Shown here: one piece after another, positions 9,466 through 18,021 of the stretch
Position numbering within the stretch: position 1 is the first letter of the stretch
Layout: each line of letters begins with the position of its first letter
Assembly: GCA_900128395.1 (NCBI GenBank)
Contig: LT649332.1
Location: 1 to 36,803, forward strand
Reading direction: 5' to 3'
DNA length: 36,803 bases
Source: Stramenopiles sp. TOSAG23-2
Taxonomy: Eukaryota; Sar
Made by a program: the position numbers and the translations under genes
The notes under the pieces: model-generated
What the model saw: the letters and a program-made list of their open reading frames with translations, nothing else
Told to the model about the DNA's origin: nothing
Databases searched by the model: none

Positions 9466-9482
9466 TAGGGTTAGGGTTAGGG
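9466..9482 (+). repeat. Interstitial TTAGGG telomere-like tract
   Basis: The sequence TAGGGTTAGGGTTAGGG is visible here: two full TTAGGG units plus a partial one. TTAGGG is the telomere repeat of animals, fungi and many protists. At this length it may be a healed break, an old insertion scar or chance. Confidence 0.7.
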
Positions 9483-9829
9483 CAAAAGAAACAAAAATGA
9501 CTATGATACTAATTAATATACGAAATTACACTTGGATATTACTATCAAAGAATTTAAAAATAGATCGATTAGCACATTTAATATCGTGCATGTGGGCATG
9601 ATAATAAAAAAAACTTTAATAAATGATAAAAAAAAATAGAGATCATCTATAGAGAATGTTACATCGACATTTTGAGTATTGAAACAATAATTATACAATA
9701 GAATTCGCGCTTCTTTCTTTCTCTCTCTGTGCTCAGTGTAACTGATTTTATTAAGCATTTTTTTTTTTGCTTGTATTTGCATATATATACATATATTGTA
9801 TTTTTATTTTTTCTACACAAAACAAAATA

Positions 9830-11461
9830 ATGGAATTTGAAAAAGCATTATTCCGTGTCCATGAACGTACGTTAGGTTGTTTAGTTCAAGAAATTAATAC
9901 GGAAACTGGTGTTAGAAGTAATAGTCCCGCATATAAATGTTGTAAAGTGTTACAAAAAATCGTTGCTGTTGTATTTGGTATATTGTTTGCATTTTTTTTA
10001 TTTGTACATTTTAAATATCTTAATTATGGTACTTGCTTTGAAGATGCATTGCTTAAAACATTGGCAGAATTACCAGCACAACTCGATAATAATAATAATA
10101 ACCAAATTAGTACAAATATAACCAATAATAATAATACCAATATACATAATAAAAGTACAATACCAAATCGTCATGGATCTATCATATTCGATGATGATAT
10201 TTTATTGGTTGAAATTGCTCCATCACTATCATCATACGATAAAACGAAATTTAAACCGGAATATGAATTTAGTGCAACTGCATCTCTTTTATATTTAACT
10301 AAAAATCAACGAAAGCAACATAAATTTCGTGAATTAAATGTAACAATTGATGGTGCTTGTATAGGCGCATATAGCGTAGCAAGATTAGCAGGTATGGATA
10401 CTGTAATCATCAATCAAATTATGTATGGTTTAGATAGCAATGGTTTAATTCGTAATTATGAAACTGGTGAATTATGGAGTTGGTCCAATTATCAAGTTAC
10501 AAGAAATAAACATTCTAAATTTTCATATAATTTCTTCAGTTGGATTGCTGATAGATTTTTAGTTTTAATTTGGACATTTCTATGCTTCGGTTTGATGTCT
10601 GGTATAACTGCAGTTATCATACGTGTATTAGTATCCAGCGGAGTAGTTTTAATTTTTCCATTGTTTTTCGCGTTACGTCGTGCTGGCTTGCGCAATTTAG
10701 ATATGAATTTAGTAGTAATGTCGTACCCATGGTTAGGTGTAGAAGTTGGGCAATTATTACGTTCCAGGCAACGTATTACTTCCTACATTTGTGCACATTT
10801 AATGTATTTGGTAACGTTATATTTAGTTTTTGAATTAAGTCAAATAAGTTGGAGTACTATCATTTATAATAAAAGTTACCCTGCAGGATTGCCGTTGGTC
10901 GTTGCATCTGGTTTGATGGTGTTGGAATATTTTTCACTTGTATATATTCGCAGTCTGTCAGCATTGCAATATTTCCCGAAATTCATTTTTATTAATTTTT
11001 TACTATTTCACATCTATTTTTACAGCACATCGTATGGGTTTTATTATTTAGCAATAACATTATGCATATTGGCAACCACATATGTTATGTTATGGTTTTT
11101 AACAGATGTTGAAGTAAAAGCATTAGAATCCGGTATGATCTGCTCAGACGTACCACGTGCAAAATTTATATCTAGTAGGATACCATCCTGGGTTGGAGCA
11201 TTGTCACCACTAGTGACTATTTTTCATTTCGTTGGGGAAGCACATTTCCCAATAACATATGAAGATGTAGTGGAAGGTGGTGGTGGGAATAATAATAATA
11301 ATAATGCTGATTTTTATCAATTACAACAAGAGGATGGTAATGATGGTAACATAAATGAAAATGGGGAAGAAGAAGAAGAATGGAGTGGGAGGAATGATGA
11401 AGAAGAAAAAAATGACGATGAAAGTGAAGAGGATGAGGAACAAGAAAATTCATTAGTGTAA
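9830..11461 (+). CDS. TMEM259: Membralin (TMEM259) homologue
   Basis: A 543-aa multi-pass membrane protein. The first ATG is at 9830, preceded by AAACAAAATA; the open frame extends upstream only from a TTG. Residues about 40-62 form the first membrane helix. A lumenal domain follows, interrupted by an Asn-rich low-complexity stretch (about 86-120). It contains the membralin-like block EYEFSATASLLYLTKNQR and, further on, GLIRNYETGELW. Several more helices lie between about 235 and 430, with the aromatic segment HIYFYSTSYGFYYLA resembling the family's late helices. The tail is Asn- and Glu/Asp-rich low complexity. In animals membralin is an ER protein that works with the RNF185 ubiquitin ligase in ER-associated degradation. 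Assignment rests on block similarity judged by eye. Confidence 0.8.
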   Translation: MEFEKALFRVHERTLGCLVQEINTETGVRSNSPAYKCCKVLQKIVAVVFGILFAFFLFVHFKYLNYGTCFEDALLKTLAELPAQLDNNNNNQISTNITNNNNTNIHNKSTIPNRHGSIIFDDDILLVEIAPSLSSYDKTKFKPEYEFSATASLLYLTKNQRKQHKFRELNVTIDGACIGAYSVARLAGMDTVIINQIMYGLDSNGLIRNYETGELWSWSNYQVTRNKHSKFSYNFFSWIADRFLVLIWTFLCFGLMSGITAVIIRVLVSSGVVLIFPLFFALRRAGLRNLDMNLVVMSYPWLGVEVGQLLRSRQRITSYICAHLMYLVTLYLVFELSQISWSTIIYNKSYPAGLPLVVASGLMVLEYFSLVYIRSLSALQYFPKFIFINFLLFHIYFYSTSYGFYYLAITLCILATTYVMLWFLTDVEVKALESGMICSDVPRAKFISSRIPSWVGALSPLVTIFHFVGEAHFPITYEDVVEGGGGNNNNNNADFYQLQQEDGNDGNINENGEEEEEWSGRNDEEEKNDDESEEDEEQENSLV

Positions 11462-12020
11462 AATATTTTAAATATTTTTATTTTATATATACACACACAT
11501 ATCTGCTGCTGGGGTTTTGAAAATGCAAAACATGCAAACAACGACACACCACGCAATTATAATACTTTTCGTACCCCCCGTATATTTTTTTTTTCATATA
11601 TACGACGTAGTAAATTTTAAAATATGAGATGTGTACATAAAATTATATAATTTTATCTTTTCTCACAGGTATCATACCCTGGCATTACTTAAAAATAATA
11701 CTCTCTCGTATTTTTATAAATTTAAAAAAAATATCCCAAACTTCGTACGAAGTTCGTACGAGGTATAAAAAAAACTTTATTAATATCAATGTGTAAATTA
11801 CAAAAAGTGCATGATACACACACGTCCCTCGTATTTATTTTAATTTTGTGAATGTATAACACAAATACACACACACACACACTTTAATTTCACACCATGT
11901 TTTGCTCCTCTCTTAAAAAAACACGCGCACACACAATCTCTTCTAAATGTGCCACACACGTAATTTACACTTCACAATATTATTATAAAAATTTACTCCA
12001 AAATTCTTTTTTTTTCTTCT
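11462..12020. other. Convergent intergenic region
   Basis: It contains the 3' flanks of membralin (+) and the M16 protein (-). Features seen are a CA microsatellite at about 11866-11882 and the palindrome listed separately. No coding frame is seen. Confidence 0.55.
11739..11759. repeat. Overlapping GTACGAA palindromes
   Basis: AACTTCGTACGAAGTT (11739-11754) is a perfect 16-base palindrome. It overlaps a second inverted repeat, GTACGAA / TTCGTAC around one G (11745-11759). The site is about midway between two convergent stops. Confidence 0.8.
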
Positions 12021-13409
12021 TTAAATACCGCTGATATCACCTAATGCTGCAATTGATGGTGTCGATTTAGACAATGCAGCCGCAGCATTTTTAACTTGGG
12101 CACCAGTTACGTTATCAATAGCAGCGAAAATTTCTGCACTGGATTTAACACCACCATACATCATTGCTTGTGTTCCCATATCTTCCAAACTTCCATTGCG
12201 TGAGTCCAAATTGGAGGCAACAATAGCTTTTAATTGAGTTTTTGCTCTTACCAATTCCGGTCCATCACATGCTTTACTAGCAACACTTTCCATTTCCTTC
12301 ATTAAAGCACTTAATGTACTATCTTGGGATCCACCAACACATGCGCCGTACAAACCAAAGATTCCAGCATCTCTATAAGTGCTTGAGAATGCATAGGAAG
12401 CAAATACATTTTCATTCAATACATTGCATGCTAATCTAGATTGCGAACCAGCAACGCCATCTTGGCTCATCGATGCGCCACCACCCAATATATTTTGTAA
12501 TACCATTTGTGCATATAAATCTGAGTTACCATAACCACCTGAATTGAATGCAACTGCTACGTGTGTTAAATCACCAGTGGCACGTACTAAATTTTTGCCA
12601 CCAGTGTACGTTGCGTCAACACTTGGTGCTGGGCCTTGGCTCAAGCCATTGAATGCATTCTCAGCGAAATTTTTCAACGTGGATGGAGAAACATTACTAC
12701 CAGCAACGACTATACGATGTGGTGAGAAGTTATTTGCAACGTATTGTGTTAATACATCACGATTTAATGCACCAAATTGATGACGACCAGTAAATTGCGA
12801 GCGTCCTAATGGAGTTGTTTCACCACCAAATGCAGCACTATGTAACATTTCCGATAATAAAGCTTGCGCATTGCTTTCAATACCTTCTAACTCGTACGAT
12901 AAGGAACTATTTTTCACAGCTGCACATTCCCAACCTGGGAATTTACCGTCCGTAACAGTTTCTGCTGCAATATCCATAGCTAAGTCAGTGCTCTCTCTTA
13001 AACAATCAACACGATACATAATAGCATCCCGTCCACTCGCAGCACTGGATACGATACCAGCATTTTCCATGTCGCGAAACAAACGCAAATCGCTTCTTTG
13101 GTTTGTGCATTTAAATGCCATATGTGACAATAAATGTGCTGCTCCTGCATTAGAACCATTTTCATATTTACTACCTGCTTCTACAAAAATGCCTATGGAG
13201 GAAACGTGTCCACCATTATCAGACGATGCAATTTTTACACCGTTGGATAATTGTTCAACTGTAGCTGCTGCAGATGGGCCTAATGTTCCAGGTGAAAGCT
13301 CTGGTAAACCAGGCCCTACTTCCGTAATAGATAGCTGTGAAAAAGCAACACGTTGTTGTTGTTGTGCCGTACGCTTTACAACTTTATTAATAGCATTTGT
13401 CAATAACAT
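12021..13409 (-). CDS. M16-family mitochondrial protein, alpha-MPP/bc1 core type, catalytically dead
   Basis: A 462-aa protein of the mitochondrial processing peptidase / cytochrome bc1 core family. The N-terminus is basic with no acidic residue before residue 30, as expected of a mitochondrial targeting peptide. The zinc motif HxxEH of the active beta subunit is here HLLSH (92-96): both His remain but the catalytic Glu is Ser, so peptidase activity is unlikely. A glycine-rich segment at about 309-321 (LGGGASMSQDGVAG) followed by SRLACNVLNENVF resembles the substrate-binding loop of alpha subunits. It is therefore most likely the alpha subunit of the peptidase or a core-2-like structural subunit of complex III; sequence alone does not separate these. 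It is divergent from COPB2. Confidence 0.85.
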   Translation of the reverse strand: MLLTNAINKVVKRTAQQQQRVAFSQLSITEVGPGLPELSPGTLGPSAAATVEQLSNGVKIASSDNGGHVSSIGIFVEAGSKYENGSNAGAAHLLSHMAFKCTNQRSDLRLFRDMENAGIVSSAASGRDAIMYRVDCLRESTDLAMDIAAETVTDGKFPGWECAAVKNSSLSYELEGIESNAQALLSEMLHSAAFGGETTPLGRSQFTGRHQFGALNRDVLTQYVANNFSPHRIVVAGSNVSPSTLKNFAENAFNGLSQGPAPSVDATYTGGKNLVRATGDLTHVAVAFNSGGYGNSDLYAQMVLQNILGGGASMSQDGVAGSQSRLACNVLNENVFASYAFSSTYRDAGIFGLYGACVGGSQDSTLSALMKEMESVASKACDGPELVRAKTQLKAIVASNLDSRNGSLEDMGTQAMMYGGVKSSAEIFAAIDNVTGAQVKNAAAALSKSTPSIAALGDISGI

Positions 13410-13504
13410 CGTTAAAATATTATTAATATTATAATTATTATCTTTTTTATTTTTAATTTACTTATATATCTACAATATTAGATATATTTTCACTGATCCA
13501 AAAT

Positions 13505-13535
<31 letters not shown>

Positions 13536-13743
13536 GTATAACGAAATGAACTGAACTGGATGAATAAAGACGAGAATCAACAGAATAACCTACAGTATAT
13601 ATTATTTTGTGTACAATCTATCTTTTATACCTTTGTATCAAATATAAATATACACCTCTTTCTACAATAATTATTATATCAATCATTTATTCATTTTATT
13701 TTATTTTTTTATAATAATAATAATTTTTTAAAGGTGCAACAAC

Positions 13744-13779
13744 GAAAGCCTGGAAAGCCAGCCAGAAAGCCTGGAAAGC
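13744..13779 (+). repeat. Short direct repeat GAAAGCCTGGAAAGC
   Basis: The 15-base word occurs at 13744-13758 and 13765-13779 (period 21). Read from 13743 it encodes RKPGKPA followed by RKPGK. A near match to the first part, differing only at codon third positions, lies at 20320-20340. Confidence 0.75.
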
Positions 13780-14071
13780 AACCAAAGAGTCATTTTAAAG
13801 AGAGTCATCATTGAAATCATAGGCCCTGGATAGCACTAATATGGTAATTCTGTACATCCAACAGTACACCCTATTGTTTCCTATTACAAATATTTAAAAT
13901 ATGGTTAGGAGGAATTAACGTGATCACAGCATTGCCTATATACTTCGAGTGTGCTTTGTTTATATGCTCATGTTACAATACTAATACAGTACTATCGGAA
14001 TACGAGGCGTATTACTATAGTCGAATTTACATAGCTATCCGGTATAATAATAAGATTAAAGATGAAATACT

Positions 14072-14183
14072 GTATATGGCAATTGGGTGGATACAAATAT
14101 CAATTGGGTGGATACGTGGATACAAAGTATATGGCAATTGGGTGGATACAAATATCAATTGGGTGGATACGTGGATACAAAGT
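14072..14183 (+). repeat. 55-base tandem repeat, two copies
   Basis: The unit starting GTATATGGCAATTGGG occurs at 14072-14126 and 14127-14183. Each unit contains the 15-base word CAATTGGGTGGATAC twice, so that word appears four times. It is a minisatellite-like array in a divergent promoter interval. Confidence 0.9.
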
Positions 14184-14465
14184 AATATTCATTTTAAATA
14201 TATGCACATATCCCAACTTAACTTGATAAGTATAAGCTACTATAATCCGTCTATCAGTAAGTAGTATTATAAGAAGTATATAAGAAGTAAGATCGAGTGG
14301 ATCTAGGATTAACACATCGTTATAAACTAAAGATGTTCATAGACTAATTTATATAATTGGCATCGGAGCACTTCTTCCTCCCAATTCCAGGTATTATTTT
14401 AAAAATTTTAAGAGCTAATAGTAATGGTATTTCGATGCTACGCACGTTGCCTACAGTATTTTATT

Positions 14466-14481
14466 AGAGCGGATCCTCTCT
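14466..14481. repeat. Relative of the 2321-2336 palindrome
   Basis: AGAGCGGATCCTCTCT differs at one position from the perfect palindrome at 2321-2336. Both are preceded by TTTA/TTATT-type sequence and followed by A, which suggests two copies of the same short intergenic element. Confidence 0.5.
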
Positions 14482-14919
14482 ATATTTTATTCCCAGGCCT
14501 CTTCACCAGCCATCACACATTTTTTCTTCTTCTATAAAAAAAAGATGCCTAAAAATGTTCAAAAAATATTAACAATATTAAAAAAAAATGAATGAAGATT
14601 TGATGTATTTTTGTAAGTGTGAGTACAGATGTAGATAGAATTTTGTTCAACAAGTTTGTGTTTGCATTATTTTTAATAACAATACAAGACAGATTTTGAT
14701 ATATACATATATTCAACAAATTAATTGTCGTAAAATATATACTGTATACTCATACTTCTATATATATATAAAAATATAATCGTATATATATAATATAGTG
14801 AATTATTTCCAATATAGATATCTATACATAGAAATAAAAGAAATATATATATATCAAATTAAGTACTTAAAAAAAATTATATATATATATATATATAAAT
14901 ATACACACAATATAATAAA

Positions 14920-17904
14920 ATGCCATTACGTTTATCCATTAAAAAGAAGTTGCAAAATCGTTCAGAACGTGTCAAATGCGTTGAAATCCATCCAACGGAA
15001 CCATGGGTATTATCTGCTTTATATTCTGGTAATGTTTTTATATGGAATTACGATAGTCAAACTTTGGTAAAACAATTTGAAGTAGTAGAAGAAAATACAC
15101 CAGTACGTTGTGCAAAATTTGTTGCACGTCAACAATGGTTTGTATGTGCTTCGGATGATAAATATGTGCGTTGTTTCAACTACAATACGGGGGAAAAAGT
15201 AACTGCATTCGAAGCACATACGGATTATTTACGTTGCGTGGAAGTACATCCAACACACCCATACATATTAACATCTAGTGATGATATGTCTATTAAACTG
15301 TGGGATTGGAGCAGAGGATGGCAAAATACACAAATTTTTGAAGGTCATTCACATTATGTCATGCAAGTAAAATTCAATCCAAAAGATACTAATACATTTG
15401 CATCTGCATCATTGGATCATATGGTCAAAGTATGGGGAATCGGTAGTTCCACGCCACACTTTACATTAGAAGGCCATACAAAAGGTGTTAATTGTGTTGA
15501 TTATTATCCTGGTGCAGATAAACCATATTTATTAAGTGGTGCAGATGATGCCACGGTCAATATCTGGGATTATCAAACAAAAGCCCTGGTCAATACATTG
15601 GAAGGTCATACGACAAATATTACCTCTGTTGCATTTCATCAAAAATTACCGGTAATAGTTACTGCAAGTGAAGATGGTACAGTGCGTGTATGGCATAGTT
15701 CAACATATCGTTTAGAAACTACATTGAATTATCAATGGGAACGTGCATGGACAGTTGGTGTATCGAATAATAGCAATAAAATTGCTATTGGATATGATGA
15801 AGGTACGATGGTGGTTAAATTAGGAAAAGAAAGACCATTAGTTAGTATGGATACAAAGACTGGTAAATTCATATGGACGCGAAATAATGATGTGCTCACG
15901 TCCAGTGTACGTGGTACTGGTAAAGCAAGTACAGATGGAGAACGTGTATTTTTACCAGGTGGCGAGAAAGATTTAGGTTCGGTTGAATTGTATCCACAAT
16001 CCATTTCTCATAATCCAAATGGACGTTTTGTTGCAATATGTGGTGATGGGGAATATATCATTTACACATCAACTGCATTGAGAAACAAAAGTTTTGGAAG
16101 TGCATTGGATTTTGTCTGGGCAAGTGAAGGGAAAGGTGATTATGCAATTCGTGAATCAGCGTCGCGTATTAAGACCTTTAAAAATTTCAAAGAATCCGGT
16201 TCGTTTAGACCATTAGGAATGCAAGCAGAAGGTTTGCATGGTGGTGCTATGGTAGGCGTACGTGGCAATGATTGCATTGCTTTCCATAGGTGGGAAGATG
16301 GTGCATTTGTTGCTAGAATAGATATTGAAGATCCAAAAAATGTGTTTTGGAGTGATAGTGGTGATTTAGTTACCATTGCTTGTGTTGAATCGTTTTATGT
16401 ATTGAAATATAACGCAGATGCAGTGAATGAAGCTATGGCACAAGGTGATATCCCGGAAGATGGCGTGGAAGATGCGTTTGAACTAGCATATGATGTCAAT
16501 GAACGTGTACGTTCCGGCCAATGGGTTGGTGACTGCTTCTTGTACACTAACAGGGCAAACAGATTGAATTACAGTGTCGGTGGCGAAGTGCTGACGTTGA
16601 GTCATTTAGATGAGAAAATGTACGTCTTAGGATTTTTGCCACGGGAAAATCGCGTATATCTATGCAACAAAGGTTTAGATGTTTTTAGTTATGGATTGTT
16701 GACAAGTGTTTTGAATTATCAAACTGCCATTTTACGTAAAGATTTTGACGAGGCGAATGAGCTATTGCCTGCTATTCCAGAGGAACATTTGGATGCCATT
16801 AGTACTTTTTTGGAAAGTCAAGGATACAAAGAACAAGCATTAGCTGTTGCACGCGATACTGATCAACGGTTTAGTTTAGCGTTGCAATTAGGAAAATTGG
16901 AGAAAGCACAGGAAATCATGGTAGAAATTGAAGCTGCTGATGATGTGGACGTCCAATTAAAATGGAAACAATTAGGAGATTTAGCATTGATGAATGGTAA
17001 TTTAAGTTTATCCATTCGATGTGCAACAAAAGCAAAGGATTTAGGTGGCCTATTGCTTTTACATAGTAGCACGGGGAATAGAAAAGGAATGGAAGAGCTT
17101 ATTAAAGTTGGGCGTAGTTCCGGACGTGCAAATATTGCCTTTACCAGTGCATTTTTACTTCAACAAGTCAATACGTGTGTTGATATCTTAATTGAAACGC
17201 AACGTTTTCCAGAAGCTGCTTTTTTTGCAAGGACATATTCACCTTCACGTATCGCAGAAGTTCTACGTCTATGGAAAAATGATTTAGCAAATGTCAATCA
17301 AACTGCAGCAGAAGCATTGGCAGATCCAGTAGAACATAGTGATCATGAAGATTTTGCTGATTTGAAAATTGCTTTAAAAATTGAACAAATGAATACGGAT
17401 GCTGCATTAAAAGGTATTTCGGCTAGTAATTATTTCCAAGTAAAAGAAGAAATGCAACGTGATTTAATTGCAATCGTAAGAGAAGGTGGATCGATAGAAT
17501 CAAAAGTTAGTAGTAATAGTAGTAGTGTAAATAATGTAGTAAAAGAAGAAACTAAAGTGAGAGAACAGCAACCACCTGCACCACAAAAAGTTGCTTCGCC
17601 GCCAAAAGCAGTAGTTGAAGAAGAACAACAACCACCAAAAGAAGAAGAAGTCATTGCGGAAGAGGAAGAAACAACAACGGAAGCACAAGAAGATGATGAT
17701 AATAATAATGATGATGATTTGGAAGATGATTTGGATGATATGTTGGCAGAGGATGATGATGATGACGACGATGAGGAATTTAAAGATGCAACTGCAACAA
17801 CTACTACTACCACAGAAGAAGCAACAAATGACGATGCTAATGATACATCAAACCAAGAAATTAATTTAGATGATCTTGATTTAGATGATGAAGATTGGTC
17901 TTAA
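14920..17904 (+). CDS. COPB2: Coatomer subunit beta' (COPB2)
   Basis: A 994-aa subunit of the COPI vesicle coat, which acts at the Golgi in retrograde transport to the ER and recognises dilysine cargo signals. The N-terminus (PLRLSIKKKLQNRSERVK) and the first 300 residues match the beta' family. WD40 repeats show terminal words IKLWDW, VKVWGI, VNIWDY and VRVWHS. A second, degenerate propeller and the coatomer WD-associated helical region follow to about 850. The last ~135 residues are a Ser/Pro/Glu/Asp-rich acidic tail with runs of Asp, longer and more acidic than is typical. The ATG sits after AATATAATAAA and matches the family start. No intron is needed. Confidence 0.97.
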   Translation: MPLRLSIKKKLQNRSERVKCVEIHPTEPWVLSALYSGNVFIWNYDSQTLVKQFEVVEENTPVRCAKFVARQQWFVCASDDKYVRCFNYNTGEKVTAFEAHTDYLRCVEVHPTHPYILTSSDDMSIKLWDWSRGWQNTQIFEGHSHYVMQVKFNPKDTNTFASASLDHMVKVWGIGSSTPHFTLEGHTKGVNCVDYYPGADKPYLLSGADDATVNIWDYQTKALVNTLEGHTTNITSVAFHQKLPVIVTASEDGTVRVWHSSTYRLETTLNYQWERAWTVGVSNNSNKIAIGYDEGTMVVKLGKERPLVSMDTKTGKFIWTRNNDVLTSSVRGTGKASTDGERVFLPGGEKDLGSVELYPQSISHNPNGRFVAICGDGEYIIYTSTALRNKSFGSALDFVWASEGKGDYAIRESASRIKTFKNFKESGSFRPLGMQAEGLHGGAMVGVRGNDCIAFHRWEDGAFVARIDIEDPKNVFWSDSGDLVTIACVESFYVLKYNADAVNEAMAQGDIPEDGVEDAFELAYDVNERVRSGQWVGDCFLYTNRANRLNYSVGGEVLTLSHLDEKMYVLGFLPRENRVYLCNKGLDVFSYGLLTSVLNYQTAILRKDFDEANELLPAIPEEHLDAISTFLESQGYKEQALAVARDTDQRFSLALQLGKLEKAQEIMVEIEAADDVDVQLKWKQLGDLALMNGNLSLSIRCATKAKDLGGLLLLHSSTGNRKGMEELIKVGRSSGRANIAFTSAFLLQQVNTCVDILIETQRFPEAAFFARTYSPSRIAEVLRLWKNDLANVNQTAAEALADPVEHSDHEDFADLKIALKIEQMNTDAALKGISASNYFQVKEEMQRDLIAIVREGGSIESKVSSNSSSVNNVVKEETKVREQQPPAPQKVASPPKAVVEEEQQPPKEEEVIAEEEETTTEAQEDDDNNNDDDLEDDLDDMLAEDDDDDDDEEFKDATATTTTTTEEATNDDANDTSNQEINLDDLDLDDEDWS

Positions 17905-18021
17905 ACTTTTCAGTATATATAGAAATAATTAACACAATAATACGTAATATTCTATGAATGCATTTATAATTTCAAACATACAATAGTATCATATCATTTT
18001 TTACGTACCAGGTATTTCAAA

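Larger units (their letters stand above)
9014..9829. other. Divergent intergenic region with repeat and telomere-like tract
   Basis: It lies between BBOF1 (-) and membralin (+) and so contains both promoters. A TTA/ATT triplet tract lies immediately upstream of BBOF1 (about 9020-9045). The middle carries an imperfect 87-base direct repeat and a TTAGGG tract, listed separately. A short open frame at 9513-9782 (-) has no recognisable features. Confidence 0.55.
13410..14919. other. Long divergent intergenic region
   Basis: About 1.5 kb between the M16 gene (-) and COPB2 (+). The ends are AT-rich with alternating AT tracts, while the middle (about 13740-14520) is less AT-rich and carries several small repeats, listed separately. 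Open frames here (13920-14264 and 14100-14315) are largely built from the 55-base repeat and look non-coding. Confidence 0.5.

Noticed and set aside
14072..14183. CRISPR-like array
   Set aside because: The repeats are contiguous with no unique spacers, and the genome is eukaryotic.
17430..17813. Ser-rich minus-strand frame opposite the COPB2 acidic tail
   Set aside because: It is the reverse reading of GAT/GAA triplet repeats and has no independent support.
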